DNA from: JBGTGG01 sp964398945
Lineage (GTDB): Bacteria > Bacteroidota > Bacteroidia > Cytophagales > Cyclobacteriaceae
Assembly (NCBI GenBank): GCA_964398945.1
Contig: CAYNOT010000005.1
Span: 174,988 to 238,987, forward strand
DNA: 64,000 nucleotides
Direction: 5' to 3'
Shown: in pieces, positions 17,981-26,966 of the stretch
Numbering within the stretch: position 1 is the first letter of the stretch
Layout: each line of letters opens with the position of its first letter
Made by a program: the position numbers and the translations under genes
The notes under the pieces: generated by a model
Told to the model about the DNA's origin: nothing
What the model saw: the letters and a program-made list of their open reading frames with translations, nothing else
Databases searched by the model: none

Positions 17981-18066
17981 GACGGCCACGGAATGCACAA
18001 TCGCTCAAAGGCACCCACCAAAAAGTCTATTGAACGGGTGCATCCGGAAGCCATATTGAAGTGGTG
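17981..18066 (-). ncRNA. Conserved structured leader block between Cys leader and susC (copy b)
   Basis: The block resembles 44856-44940 in sequence and fold. CGGATGCAC pairs with GTGCATTCCG (one bulge), an inner CGTTCAA pairs with TTGAGCG, and the loop contains TTTTTGGTGG. In copy d the same two helices are formed by different bases, so helices are kept while sequence changes. An alternative reading is a short peptide starting ATG GCT TCC GGA. The function is unknown. Confidence 0.55.
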
Positions 18067-18101
18067 AATTCACTTCATGATCTTATCTGTCAAAATAATG
18101 A

Positions 18102-18137
18102 GCAACAAAAGGTTTTTCGTTGCCCTCAAGGGTCAAC
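18102..18137 (-). promoter_or_regulatory. Mutually exclusive hairpins at the end of the Cys leader (copy b)
   Basis: Hairpin 1 (18119-18137) is GTTGACCCT/AGGGCAAC and overlaps the last Cys codon and the stop codon. Hairpin 2 (18102-18123) is GCAACGAAAA/TTTTGTTGC with a bulged G. They share the GCAAC segment, so only one can form. This is the geometry of attenuation by ribosome position. No strong U run follows, so the output may be translational or Rho-dependent. Confidence 0.5.
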
Positions 18138-18216
18138 AACAATAATGTGTAGAGAAATAAGTAGTGAGAAGCATGCACCACCTTCTGCTTAGTGATTTTT
18201 TTGTAATACGTTTCAT
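18133..18216 (-). CDS. Poly-cysteine leader peptide (copy b), 27 aa
   Basis: It starts MKRITKKSL 12 nt after the riboswitch P1 helix and ends TTYFSTHYCC-stop with codons TGT TGT TGA. The peptide of copy d (44994-45095) shares RWxMLxTTYFSTHYCC, so the amino-acid sequence is conserved as well as the Cys codons. This argues for translation. A regulatory role in sensing charged tRNA-Cys is inferred. Confidence 0.75.
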   Translation of the reverse strand: MKRITKKSLSRRWCMLLTTYFSTHYCC

Positions 18217-18228
18217 CTTACTGGTAAA

Positions 18229-18334
18229 ATTTTATAGTTCCAAATTTTTCATTGGCAGGTATTAGCACCTTGTTTGGTGGAACAGGTTGCTAGAGGTTCA
18301 AAGAGCCTGAACTCTCCCCTCTTCTTTATAAAAT
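18229..18334 (-). ncRNA. SAM-I riboswitch (copy b) of the SusCD-sulfatase operon
   Basis: P1 is ATTTTATA (18334-18327) with TATAAAAT (18236-18229). The core has AAGAAGAGGGGAGAG, TTTGAACCTCTAGCAACC and AAGGTGCTAATACC, as in the S-box family. A SAM switch in front of a SusC/SusD pair is uncommon and marks the operon as part of sulfur metabolism. Confidence 0.9.
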
Positions 18335-18370
18335 CAATCTTGGTGGGAATTGATTTGCTTAAATCCGGGT

Positions 18371-18413
18371 CAAAGGTAAAAAAAATATTTATAACACCTA
18401 CTAATTCTATAGG
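18371..18413 (-). promoter_or_regulatory. Promoter and palindromic operator (copy b)
   Basis: The -7 box is TACCTTTG (18378-18371). The palindrome, CCTAT-N7-GTAGG on the minus strand, occupies 18397-18413 and would overlap or touch the -33 region. No good TTG is seen at the usual distance. The remainder of the 18414-18594 stretch up to the antiporter stop shows nothing else. Same 5-7-5 geometry as copies a, c and d. Confidence 0.65.
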
Positions 18414-18594
18414 TTTTATAGATTATTTTTCAAATTTTTTTCCATAAAAAAAGTACCCGAATTGTGTCCAATGCAATAGCTGATATACGGTAGAAGAAAA
18501 ATCCTTTGGCCCTTTACAAAATTCCTGCTTCGGATTTTACATCCATAAATTGTCGATTTAGCCAAGCGTATGCCAACAGATTGCTCGAATACTG

Positions 18595-20067
18595 CTAAGA
18601 GTACTTGGATTTGCTTAGACGTTCGCTAACCTTATTAAAATCCTCCGGACTGTCTGCAAGAACCATTAAAATATCGTTGCCTTCCAACGCTGTTGAGCCA
18701 CCCGGACGAATATATTCCCCGTTTCTTTTGATCATTACTATAAATGCCGATGAAGGAAAATTCAAATCCACAATTCTTTTGTTTACCGGGTGAAAACCGG
18801 GTAAAATTTCAAACTCCCGTAAAGAAGATTTTGGAAAGTCTAAAATGAGCTTGTCAATTTCTGTTATAGGTTTTACTTTTTCAGGTAAGGAAACATTGAG
18901 CCATTTTGCAACAATTGTTAAGGTGGTTCCCTGAATGAGAACAGATGTGACGGATATGAAAAAAACAATATTGAAAATCATATTGGCTTTGTCAATTCCT
19001 GCTAAAAGTGCATAGGTGGCAAACACAATGGGAACTGCACCACGTAAACCAACCCAAGAAACATAAAATCGTCTTCTCAATCGCATTTTGAAGAACATCA
19101 AACTGAGAAAAACACTAACGGGCCGGGCAATAATTATCAGGAATAGCGAAATGAGCAGGCCGATACCGAAATAGGGTATTATTTGAGAAGGGAATACGAG
19201 TAATCCCAATGTTAAGAATAGTACAATCTGCATGAGCCATGCCAAACCATCAAACATTTTAAGGATGGTTTTCTTGTGTATTAAGTCTTGATTACCCAGG
19301 TAAACCGCACAAATGTAAATCGCAAGAAATCCGTTCCCACCCACAAAGTCGGTTGCAGAAAAAGATATAAACATCAGCGCGATAACCAATACAGGATACA
19401 GCCCTACAAAGTCAAGTTTGATTCTGTTGATAACAAATTTACTAAGATTCCCAAAAGCAAAACCCGCAATACCCCCCAAAATCATTTGTTGAAAAAACAA
19501 GGGGATAATAGAAGCAAGGCTTTGGTCTTGGTTGATTACTAACGTAAGAAAAGCAATGGTTAGCACATACGCCATTGGGTCGTTACTCCCGCTTTCCAAT
19601 TCTAACATTGGGCGTAAATTTGCTTTTAGTGCAAGGCTTTTTGAGCGTAAAATGGAAAATACAGCCGCTGCGTCTGTTGAAGAAACGATAGAGCCCAATA
19701 ACATGCTTTCGTAAATTGTAAAGTCAGTAATGAACCAAACAAATGTACCAAGCGAAAGGGCTGTAAGCAAAACACCTAAAGTTGATAAAACCAGACCTTC
19801 CCTTAAAATTGGTTTTACAGAAGTCCAGTTGGTGTCAAGGCCCCCAGAAAACAAAATGAAGTTAAGGGAAACAATACCAATAAATTGGGCAATTTGTGGA
19901 TTGTCAAAACGGATACCACCTATTCCATCAGAACCAGCCAACATACCGATTACCAAAAAGAGCAACAACGTTGGAACCCCAAACCTGTATGAAGTCTTCC
20001 CTGCAATAATGCTTACGAAAAGCAATAAAGAGCCAACTAATAGTATGTTTTCAATCGTTAAATTCAT
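18595..20067 (-). CDS. Potassium/proton antiporter of the CPA1 (NhaP2/CvrA) type, 490 aa
   Basis: About twelve hydrophobic segments fill residues 1-390, beginning IENILLVGSLLLFVSIIAG. They include the family stretches GSIVSSTDAAAVFSIL and ESGSNDPMAYVLT, whose Asp residues lie in the ion path, and WVGLRGAVPIVFATY. The C-terminal ~90 residues form a soluble RCK_C/TrkA-C-like regulatory domain (FEILPGFHPVNKRIVDLNFPSSAFIVMIKRNGEYI). Members exchange K+ or Na+ for protons at the inner membrane. It stands alone between the sulfur island and the PUL, and a TACCTTTG -7 box at 20096-20103 fits its own promoter. Confidence 0.88.
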   Translation of the reverse strand: MNLTIENILLVGSLLLFVSIIAGKTSYRFGVPTLLLFLVIGMLAGSDGIGGIRFDNPQIAQFIGIVSLNFILFSGGLDTNWTSVKPILREGLVLSTLGVLLTALSLGTFVWFITDFTIYESMLLGSIVSSTDAAAVFSILRSKSLALKANLRPMLELESGSNDPMAYVLTIAFLTLVINQDQSLASIIPLFFQQMILGGIAGFAFGNLSKFVINRIKLDFVGLYPVLVIALMFISFSATDFVGGNGFLAIYICAVYLGNQDLIHKKTILKMFDGLAWLMQIVLFLTLGLLVFPSQIIPYFGIGLLISLFLIIIARPVSVFLSLMFFKMRLRRRFYVSWVGLRGAVPIVFATYALLAGIDKANMIFNIVFFISVTSVLIQGTTLTIVAKWLNVSLPEKVKPITEIDKLILDFPKSSLREFEILPGFHPVNKRIVDLNFPSSAFIVMIKRNGEYIRPGGSTALEGNDILMVLADSPEDFNKVSERLSKSKYS

Positions 20068-20586
20068 TCTTCCTTTTTTCTGGTATCGATCTGTACAAAG
20101 GTACTTTTTTTGCGCATTTTAAGATTGCCAAATAGTCTTGTTGCACTTTTTTTTTCGAACCGGGATTTTCCCGCTTTCACAATGTCCTTTCGAAATCTGT
20201 TTATATTACACCCAACAACGGTATATGTACTTTGGCCGATTTTCCTTAAAAACCAGAATAGTACCCACCGGTTTGTAAATGCAGCGTTTGTTGTGAGGTG
20301 TTAAATTCAGGGTTGGTAAAAGGTTTCCACGGTACTTGTGGGGTGATCATTTCGATGAAACCGCCTGCTGACCAAAGCAGTAAAAAAACCGTATAAGAAT
20401 TAAGACATATCCAATGTATTGCATCTTTTTGATTTTATAAGCCGCATTATTTCAGTTATGGATCTGTGTCTTCATAACCTGACCGGGTAACAACTATGTG
20501 CCACTGGGGTATGTCTGCACTCGTTGTATCTTTATTGCTAATTACTGCTTTTCTAAAGTATCAAATAACCAGGTGATAGCGGAGTC
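20068..20586 (-). promoter_or_regulatory. Non-coding gap with promoter of the antiporter
   Basis: The gap separates uxuA (stop at 20587) from the antiporter. A Bacteroidota-type -7 box TACCTTTG is at 20103-20096 on the minus strand, about 30 bp before the antiporter start; no good -33 box was found. Short reading frames in the gap have no recognisable content. I see no terminator for the uxuA operon. Confidence 0.4.
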
Positions 20587-21768
20587 TCAATTTCCCCGGA
20601 TCCCCAATTCCAACCCGCGTAATTCTGCAAGCCCGCGTAGTCTTCCGATCGCGCTATACCCCGGATTGGTTTTTTTAGTAAGGTCATCCAACATTTGATG
20701 GCCATGGTCGGGGCGCATAGGCATTCTAAAATCCTGGCGACCATTTCTTATTCGTAAATCTTGCTCCCCGGCAAGGGCTTTCATCACTGCGTACATGTCG
20801 ACATCGCCTGTCAGGTGGTCGGCTTCATAAAAATTTCCGTGTTCATCCCTTCGCGTACTGCGCAGGTGAATAAAATTAATGCGATGCCCTAAGCGGTTTA
20901 CCATTCCCGCAAGATCATTGTCGGGTCTTACCCCATAAGAACCTGTGCAAAAACATAAACCATTATGTTTGGAGTCTACCGCATTGAGCAATTGTTGTGC
21001 ATCCGCTTCGGTACTCACCACCCGTGGCAATCCCAGGATCGGAAAAGGTGGGTCATCGGGATGTATGGCCATCAATACCCCCGCTTCTTCCGCTACCGAA
21101 ATAATGTCTTGTAAAAACAAGTAAAGGTTTGACCTAAGTATCTTGTCATCTATTCCTTTATAAGTATCCAATACCGTTTGAAACTGCTTGAGGGTATATC
21201 CTTCTTCCGCGCCTGGAAGGCCGGCAATAATATTTTTTACAAGTTGTTCTTTTCGCTCCTGACTTAACGTTGCAAATACTTTCTCAGCGTTAGCGATTTG
21301 TTCAGCAGTATACTCTTTTTCTGCCCCGGGCCTTTTCAGCAGGAACAATTCGAAGGCAGCAAATTCTGAAGCATCGAACCGCAATGCTTTGGAACCATCC
21401 GGCATTTCATAGTTCAAATCGGTGCGTGTCCAGTCGAGCACGGGCATGAAATTATAGCACACAATATCAACACCGCATGTACCCAGGTTTTTTACACTCT
21501 GCTTATAGTTTTCAATGTACTTCAAATAGTTTCCGCATCGTCTCTTGATGTCCTCATGCACGGGGATGCTTTCCACTACAGACCATGTTAAGCCACTTGC
21601 CTCGACCTCCTTTTTTCTTTTTTGAATTTCTTCAACAGTCCAAATTTCCCCATTCGTAATATGATGCAAAGCGGTAACGATACCCGTTGCCCCTGCCATT
21701 TTGATATGTGACAATGGTACCAAATCTTTTGGTCCATACCATCTCCAGGTTTGTTCAAGTCTGTTCAT
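20587..21768 (-). CDS. uxuA: Mannonate dehydratase
   Basis: The N-terminus MNRLEQTWRWYGPKDLVPLSHIKMAGATGIVTALHHI is characteristic of UxuA, as is VLMAIHPDDPPFPILGLPRVVS in the middle and the late CTGSYGVRPDND and FIHLRST motifs, which carry Cys and His metal ligands. At 393 aa it has the normal length. It dehydrates D-mannonate to 2-keto-3-deoxy-D-gluconate in the cytoplasm. It ends the PUL operon, 6 bp behind the SDR gene that would make mannonate from fructuronate. KdgK and KDPG aldolase are not in the window. Confidence 0.95.
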   Translation of the reverse strand: MNRLEQTWRWYGPKDLVPLSHIKMAGATGIVTALHHITNGEIWTVEEIQKRKKEVEASGLTWSVVESIPVHEDIKRRCGNYLKYIENYKQSVKNLGTCGVDIVCYNFMPVLDWTRTDLNYEMPDGSKALRFDASEFAAFELFLLKRPGAEKEYTAEQIANAEKVFATLSQERKEQLVKNIIAGLPGAEEGYTLKQFQTVLDTYKGIDDKILRSNLYLFLQDIISVAEEAGVLMAIHPDDPPFPILGLPRVVSTEADAQQLLNAVDSKHNGLCFCTGSYGVRPDNDLAGMVNRLGHRINFIHLRSTRRDEHGNFYEADHLTGDVDMYAVMKALAGEQDLRIRNGRQDFRMPMRPDHGHQMLDDLTKKTNPGYSAIGRLRGLAELRGLELGIRGN

Positions 21769-21774
21769 AAATTT

Positions 21775-22611
21775 TTAAACCCCACTAAATGCACTAAATC
21801 CACCATCGATGGGAATGGTTACCCCCGTTACAAACTCGGAACCCGAACCTACCAGCCATTCCAATGTTCCGAGTAAATCTTCAGGCTTTCCAAATTTCCC
21901 CATGGGGGTATGTTCAATAATGGTGTTGCCGCGGGTTGTGAGCGAACCATCGGCATGCGTTAAGAGGCTTCTGTTCTGTTCGGTTAAAAAAAACCCGGGT
22001 GCCAATGCATTTACACGAATCCCGACTTTAGAAAAATGCACCGCGAGCCATTGGGTAAAATTCGAGACTGCCGCTTTCGCACCGCTGTAGGCTGGGATTT
22101 TTGTTAATGGTGTAAAGGCATTCATGGAGGATATATTAATGATCGTGCAACCCTCTTTTCCGACCATATCTTTCGCGAAAACCTGACAGGGCAATAATGT
22201 TCCAATAAAATTCAAATCAAATACGAACTTAATTCCCTCCTGATCCAGATCAAAAAATGTTGTGGTCCCATCTTCACGTTCTAAGTCGGCAAGTTCAAAA
22301 TGTGTTTTCGAGGTGGTGCCTTTTGGGTGGTTGCCACCCGCTCCGTTGATCAGGATATCGCACGGTCCAAATTTTTGATTGATTACTTCGTGTGCATCCT
22401 CCAGGCTTTTCTTGTCCAAAACATTTGCTTCCACTCCTATCGCACTTCCTCCTGAAGCATTTATTTCAGTTGCTATTCTCTCGGCAGTTGATTTATTTAA
22501 ATCAAGTATGGCTACGTGACATCCCAATGCCGCCATGTGCCCGGCCATTGCGCTACACAATACACCGCCACCACCTGTGATTACCGCAACTTTTCCTTCT
22601 AACATCATCAA
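21775..22611 (-). CDS. SDR-family oxidoreductase, probable D-mannonate oxidoreductase (fructuronate reductase)
   Basis: It has the short-chain dehydrogenase features: an N-terminal VAVITGGGGVLCSAMA dinucleotide loop, NGAGGNHP, the catalytic Ser in INISSMNAF, YSGAKAAV with Tyr and Lys, and the C-terminal GVTIPIDGGFSAF. The length (278 aa) fits SDRs that act on hexuronates. Being 6 bp upstream of uxuA, it most likely interconverts fructuronate and mannonate, as the SDR-type replacement for UxuB. KduD-type activity is the main alternative. Confidence 0.85.
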   Translation of the reverse strand: MMMLEGKVAVITGGGGVLCSAMAGHMAALGCHVAILDLNKSTAERIATEINASGGSAIGVEANVLDKKSLEDAHEVINQKFGPCDILINGAGGNHPKGTTSKTHFELADLEREDGTTTFFDLDQEGIKFVFDLNFIGTLLPCQVFAKDMVGKEGCTIINISSMNAFTPLTKIPAYSGAKAAVSNFTQWLAVHFSKVGIRVNALAPGFFLTEQNRSLLTHADGSLTTRGNTIIEHTPMGKFGKPEDLLGTLEWLVGSGSEFVTGVTIPIDGGFSAFSGV

Positions 22612-22635
22612 TATTTTTTTGTCGGTTGTTGAATT

Positions 22636-24468
22636 TTATTTTTCCAGGCTGTTGTAATATTCCTGAAGGATAAAAAATGCCTGCTTTCGCATCCCTTGTT
22701 CGGATAGCAACCCTTTCCTGTTGAAGTCCGCTTGTATTTTTCGCAAGTGCCTTCTTGGCGAGCGAAAATCCATCAAAATCCACGGGGATATCCCGGCAAG
22801 GAAGTCGATGTTCTTCATCATTTCAATATTGGTACGGTATACTTCCGCCTGGTATTCTTCTGTCCACCTTTCATCTTTATCGCCATGCAAACCATACAAC
22901 GCCCCTGCTCCTATTTCGCTCATGATCATGGGCTTGTTGTATTGGGTTGCCCATTTTATTGCCGCACAGTCTTCCGGTTTTCCGCCATACCATCCGCAAT
23001 AGCTATTGATACCGATCACATCCACCACTTCCCCAAGGGAGTCTCCAATATATTTTGCGCCATCTTTACTCGATTGTGTATCCAGGGCAGCTGTTATCAA
23101 TCGTGTGTTATCCAGAGATCGTGCATGCGTGGCAAGTCTTGTCAAAAAATTTAACCGTGATGCACCTTCAGGCGTTTCATTTGCTATTGACCAAAGTACA
23201 ATAGCAGCCCTGTTCTTATCCCGTGAAATCATTTCTGTAAGTTGGTTTTGAGCATTGGCGTACGTATCACCATTTTCGAACAGCACCGTCCAATAAACAG
23301 GGATTTCAGACCAGACCAAGAGCCCCAATTTTTCGGCCTCACGCACCATCGTTTCACTGTGCGGATAGTGCGCCAGCCGGACAAAATTGCAACCCAGTTC
23401 TTTTGCCCACTGCAATAAGATCCTACACTCTTCAGCACTGGTTACCCTTCCCGTTTTAAATGGGGCTTCTTCGTGGATGCTGATCCCTTTCAGGAAAATT
23501 TCCTTGTTGTTCAAAAGAATCTTCGCCCCTTGTGTTTCGATCGTCCTGAAACCAATTTGATCGGTGAGCTGATCGCCTGAAGTATTGATCGCTACTGAAT
23601 ATAGTTTGGGATTATGCGGGGACCAAAGAATCGGTTTTGCTTTTATTGAAAACCTGGCGACTCCATCTTTTACTAAAACAGTAACAGGCTTAGTTAATTC
23701 AGGGATGGAAAGGGTTACTGTTTCACCATCTTTTCCATTTTTCACTGCTACCCATCCTTCGATATTTTGTGTACTTCCTTTTGCCAATTGAATTGAATAA
23801 TCGGTGATGTGGGCCCTTGGTGTTGTAATCAAATGCACAGATCGTGTGATGCCACCATAATTCCACCAATCCGTGTTGACGGTTGGTATCGCCTCCCGCT
23901 TGCGCTTATTGTCAACCTTTACCACGATGAAATTATTTCCGGGTTTTAATTTGTCCGTCACATCAAATTGAAAAGGAGTAAATCCCCCTACATGGGAACC
24001 GAGTAGTTCACCATTCAAGTATACGACTGTTTCATAGTTTGCGCCTTCGAAGTAGAGGTATGCGGTCTGTTCTTTATTTGGGTCGTATTCAAAATCTTTT
24101 TTGTACCAGACGGTCCCTTCATAATAATATAATTTTTCGAGTTGTGTGTTCCAATCCCCGGGAACCATCAATTGCAAATCCGTATCGAAATCATATTCAA
24201 TCAAATCCGATGGGGTTTTCATTTTCGCATTTTTGAAATATCCATCTGGTTTAGGTTGGTAGCGATGGTTATAGTATCCATTTTCGAGCGGGTCAATAAT
24301 AATTTGCCACATACCGTTGAGTGATGTTTTATTTCTTGCATCAATGTTTTGCAACAAGGAAGCAGCGTATTGCTGCTGAGCCGTGAGTTTTGTGCTTATC
24401 ACGAGCAGCATACCCAACGCGCATAGTTTTAAAAAATTCATTGTGTACCTGTTTTGTATTTGTTTCAT
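22636..24468 (-). CDS. Glycoside hydrolase family 2, probable beta-glucuronidase, ~610 aa
   Basis: A signal peptide (around LLVISTKLTAQQ) is followed by the GH2 jelly-roll with DLQLMVPGDWNTQL, an Ig-like domain and the TIM barrel. The acid/base Glu lies in WSIANETPEG and the nucleophile Glu in MIMSEIGAGA. Length and NTDWWNYGGITRSVHLI match bacterial beta-glucuronidases. A GTG at 24486 overlaps the stop of the upstream GH2, but a start at 24468 (MKQIQNRYT) or 24441 (MNFLKLC) gives a better signal peptide; the choice is uncertain. It is exported and probably periplasmic. It would release glucuronate for the SDR and UxuA downstream. Confidence 0.88.
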   Translation of the reverse strand: MKQIQNRYTMNFLKLCALGMLLVISTKLTAQQQYAASLLQNIDARNKTSLNGMWQIIIDPLENGYYNHRYQPKPDGYFKNAKMKTPSDLIEYDFDTDLQLMVPGDWNTQLEKLYYYEGTVWYKKDFEYDPNKEQTAYLYFEGANYETVVYLNGELLGSHVGGFTPFQFDVTDKLKPGNNFIVVKVDNKRKREAIPTVNTDWWNYGGITRSVHLITTPRAHITDYSIQLAKGSTQNIEGWVAVKNGKDGETVTLSIPELTKPVTVLVKDGVARFSIKAKPILWSPHNPKLYSVAINTSGDQLTDQIGFRTIETQGAKILLNNKEIFLKGISIHEEAPFKTGRVTSAEECRILLQWAKELGCNFVRLAHYPHSETMVREAEKLGLLVWSEIPVYWTVLFENGDTYANAQNQLTEMISRDKNRAAIVLWSIANETPEGASRLNFLTRLATHARSLDNTRLITAALDTQSSKDGAKYIGDSLGEVVDVIGINSYCGWYGGKPEDCAAIKWATQYNKPMIMSEIGAGALYGLHGDKDERWTEEYQAEVYRTNIEMMKNIDFLAGISPWILMDFRSPRRHLRKIQADFNRKGLLSEQGMRKQAFFILQEYYNSLEK

Positions 24469-24482
24469 TCCAAATTTATCTT

Positions 24483-26954
24483 TCACAACGCAAGAAAAGC
24501 AATGGGCAAATCATCAGCTTGAACACTGACCATACTCTTGCCGTCATTTAATCTTACTTTTATTATCGCACGACCATTGTACGTTTGTAATTGTCGTGAA
24601 CCGTGGGCAGTTCCCTGATCATCGACCAATGTGCCGTCACCGATAAGTCCAAATCTAATTACATTTTTTGCATCGAGGCATTCATTATTGGTTTTATCCA
24701 ATACCTTCACCTGGATCGTTGCAATCCCATCAGCTTCATCAATTTTCTCAAGAAGTAATGTAGAAGCCGCTGACCACGGTTGCGTTTGATACTCAAACGT
24801 GATTTCATCTTTTACAATTTTGCCGTTCTTCTTTGCAATAACATGGATTGTATTTTTTCCCTCCACAAAAGGTAACGACCACCGCAAACCCGAAGCAGGA
24901 AAATCTTGCGCTACTCTTTCTTTACTACCGAACGATTTGCCGTTAAGGAATAATTCAGCTTCATCACAGTTGGAGTAGACTTTCACTAATTTCATTTCCT
25001 CTTTTTTGCCCCACCGTACCGGCCAGGTATGGCCATAGATATGCACCATCGGTTTTTCTGTCCACCACGATTGAAATACATAATAGGATTCCTTTTTTGT
25101 AAAATCCCGTTCGACAACCCCTTTTTGGTTCATATAGGGAATTGGGTTCTCGGGCCTAACCGGTGTAGAGAAATCTTTGAATGGCCAATAGGCAGTGCCC
25201 GTTAACCACGGCATTGTTTCCTGTTCTTTCAGGTGCCAATCAATCAGGTTACAGATATATGTTTCACTCCAATCCCCGTCTTTCGAAATACGTGCAGCCC
25301 CGCCTACCAATGCGGCATCCCCTGCGCGTTCATCCGCTCCATTTCCAACGGATATATTGCTCGTTACATCTTCAGGATCTTCGGCATGTCTGCCTGCATG
25401 ACTATCCCCGCCCCATTCCACATGCAGGAAGTGGTCGACTTTATTTTTTTCATTTTCGGAAACCGGTTTGTATTCGGTGTACTTTCCCCTATACCATCCT
25501 GCCCAAATCGATGGGGAGTATACATCCACAATATCTTTACAAAAATCGCATCTGCGGATGGCCGTCTTGCGTGTGGGGTCGAGATGATGTGAAAGATCAT
25601 TGAGTTCGGCCATGAACTTTCTGATCTTTGCTTTGTCAAATTCCGGATAGTCTCCCGGCCAGTCATTTTCATTCCCCAATCCCCAAATGATTATTGATGG
25701 ATGGTTGTAATGTTGTTCGATCATATTGGTGAGCATCGTTTTGGCAAGCGATTGATAGTGTTCTCCCCCCAATCCCCCCCGGCACCAGGGGATTTCTTCC
25801 CAAACCAAAATCCCAAGGCTATCACAAAGGTTTAAGACAATACGCGATTGCTGATAGTGCCCTAACCTGATAAAGTTGACACCCATTTCTTTCATCATCA
25901 CCATTTCGGTACGCATCATTTCTTCTGTCATGGCCGCACCTACCCCGGCATGGTCTTCATGACGATGTGTTCCGCGCAACAAAAGCCTTTTTCCATTGAG
26001 CATAAACGGGCCTTTTTCTACAAACTCAAAATGCCTGAATCCAATTTTCTCTTCGTGTGTACTCACGCCACCTGTGGAAGAAACGGAAATTCTGACCGTA
26101 TACAATAGCGGGGTTGTTGTAGACCATAGCTGTGGTCTCTTCACATTAAACTTTACCAACTCCTGTTCATCACTGGTGTTGATCTGGATCGCGTCTCTTT
26201 TTTCAATAATTTTTCCATTCGGATCAATGAGTGAGATAGCAATTTTCCCATGCTGTTTTACCGGGTTACGAAAACGTGCCGATACTTTTACAGCACCTCT
26301 TTTTCCATCCTTATCTGTTTCAGCGAGCGCAAAAATTTTATCGACTGAAACAGGTGGGACATACACCAGATTAAGATAGCGGTAGATGCCACCATAGATA
26401 TTAAAATCAGACAAGTCAGAAGGTATTTGTTCCACGTTTCGCGAATTATCCACACGAATGGATAGCGGAATCATTCCATTAAATTGTTTTTGACAAATCT
26501 CTGTTGCACCAAAATCCTTTACCGCATCAGTAATATCCACCGTCCACTCATCATAGCCACCTGCATGTTGGCCAACCTTTGTTGTATAGACAAAGACTTC
26601 CGAAGTTTGTCCTGTGCCTTCAAAATGCAATAACGTTCTGCCTCCTTCATAAGGGTTCTTAATTTTCAGTTGCGTCCGGTACCACGCAGGGCCCTGATAA
26701 TAATTTTTATCCGGATCAACTGCATCGTAGGCGTTGACACAATGGGGAAGTGATACGGAATCCCAAAAGGGAACACTTTCCGGGCTGCCTATTCCTGCTG
26801 GTCGCACAGCTTCCCATATTCCGCCCAAATCTTGTTTTAAAAATTCCCAACCATCATTCAGTCTATGGTGCTGTTGACCCAAAGACACCTCGCTGATACA
26901 TGCAAGAAGGATGGCAATCAAAATCCAATATTTTCTCATCTGTCTGTACTTCAA
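24483..26954 (-). CDS. Glycoside hydrolase family 2, 823 aa
   Basis: A signal peptide (RKYWILIAILLACISEVSLG) leads into a GH2 sugar-binding domain (RLNDGWEFLKQDLGG, SLPHCVNAYD), Ig-like domains and a catalytic barrel. The acid/base Glu is in IIWGLGNENDW and the nucleophile is probably the Glu of LHVEWGGDS. A C-terminal Ig-like extension (PFVEGKNTIHVIAKKNGK) ends in an ALL... tail. Its 823-aa length is nearer to beta-galactosidase or beta-glucuronidase variants of PULs. The stop codon overlaps the alternative GTG of the next GH2. It likely removes side or terminal sugars from the uronic polymer; linkage specificity is open. Confidence 0.88.
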   Translation of the reverse strand: MKYRQMRKYWILIAILLACISEVSLGQQHHRLNDGWEFLKQDLGGIWEAVRPAGIGSPESVPFWDSVSLPHCVNAYDAVDPDKNYYQGPAWYRTQLKIKNPYEGGRTLLHFEGTGQTSEVFVYTTKVGQHAGGYDEWTVDITDAVKDFGATEICQKQFNGMIPLSIRVDNSRNVEQIPSDLSDFNIYGGIYRYLNLVYVPPVSVDKIFALAETDKDGKRGAVKVSARFRNPVKQHGKIAISLIDPNGKIIEKRDAIQINTSDEQELVKFNVKRPQLWSTTTPLLYTVRISVSSTGGVSTHEEKIGFRHFEFVEKGPFMLNGKRLLLRGTHRHEDHAGVGAAMTEEMMRTEMVMMKEMGVNFIRLGHYQQSRIVLNLCDSLGILVWEEIPWCRGGLGGEHYQSLAKTMLTNMIEQHYNHPSIIIWGLGNENDWPGDYPEFDKAKIRKFMAELNDLSHHLDPTRKTAIRRCDFCKDIVDVYSPSIWAGWYRGKYTEYKPVSENEKNKVDHFLHVEWGGDSHAGRHAEDPEDVTSNISVGNGADERAGDAALVGGAARISKDGDWSETYICNLIDWHLKEQETMPWLTGTAYWPFKDFSTPVRPENPIPYMNQKGVVERDFTKKESYYVFQSWWTEKPMVHIYGHTWPVRWGKKEEMKLVKVYSNCDEAELFLNGKSFGSKERVAQDFPASGLRWSLPFVEGKNTIHVIAKKNGKIVKDEITFEYQTQPWSAASTLLLEKIDEADGIATIQVKVLDKTNNECLDAKNVIRFGLIGDGTLVDDQGTAHGSRQLQTYNGRAIIKVRLNDGKSMVSVQADDLPIAFLAL

Positions 26955-26966
26955 TACCTCAGTAAA

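Noticed and set aside
23585..26379. Plus-strand frames of 60-140 aa inside the two GH2 genes
   Set aside because: They are antisense shadows of well-supported genes with signal peptides, catalytic motifs and operon spacing.
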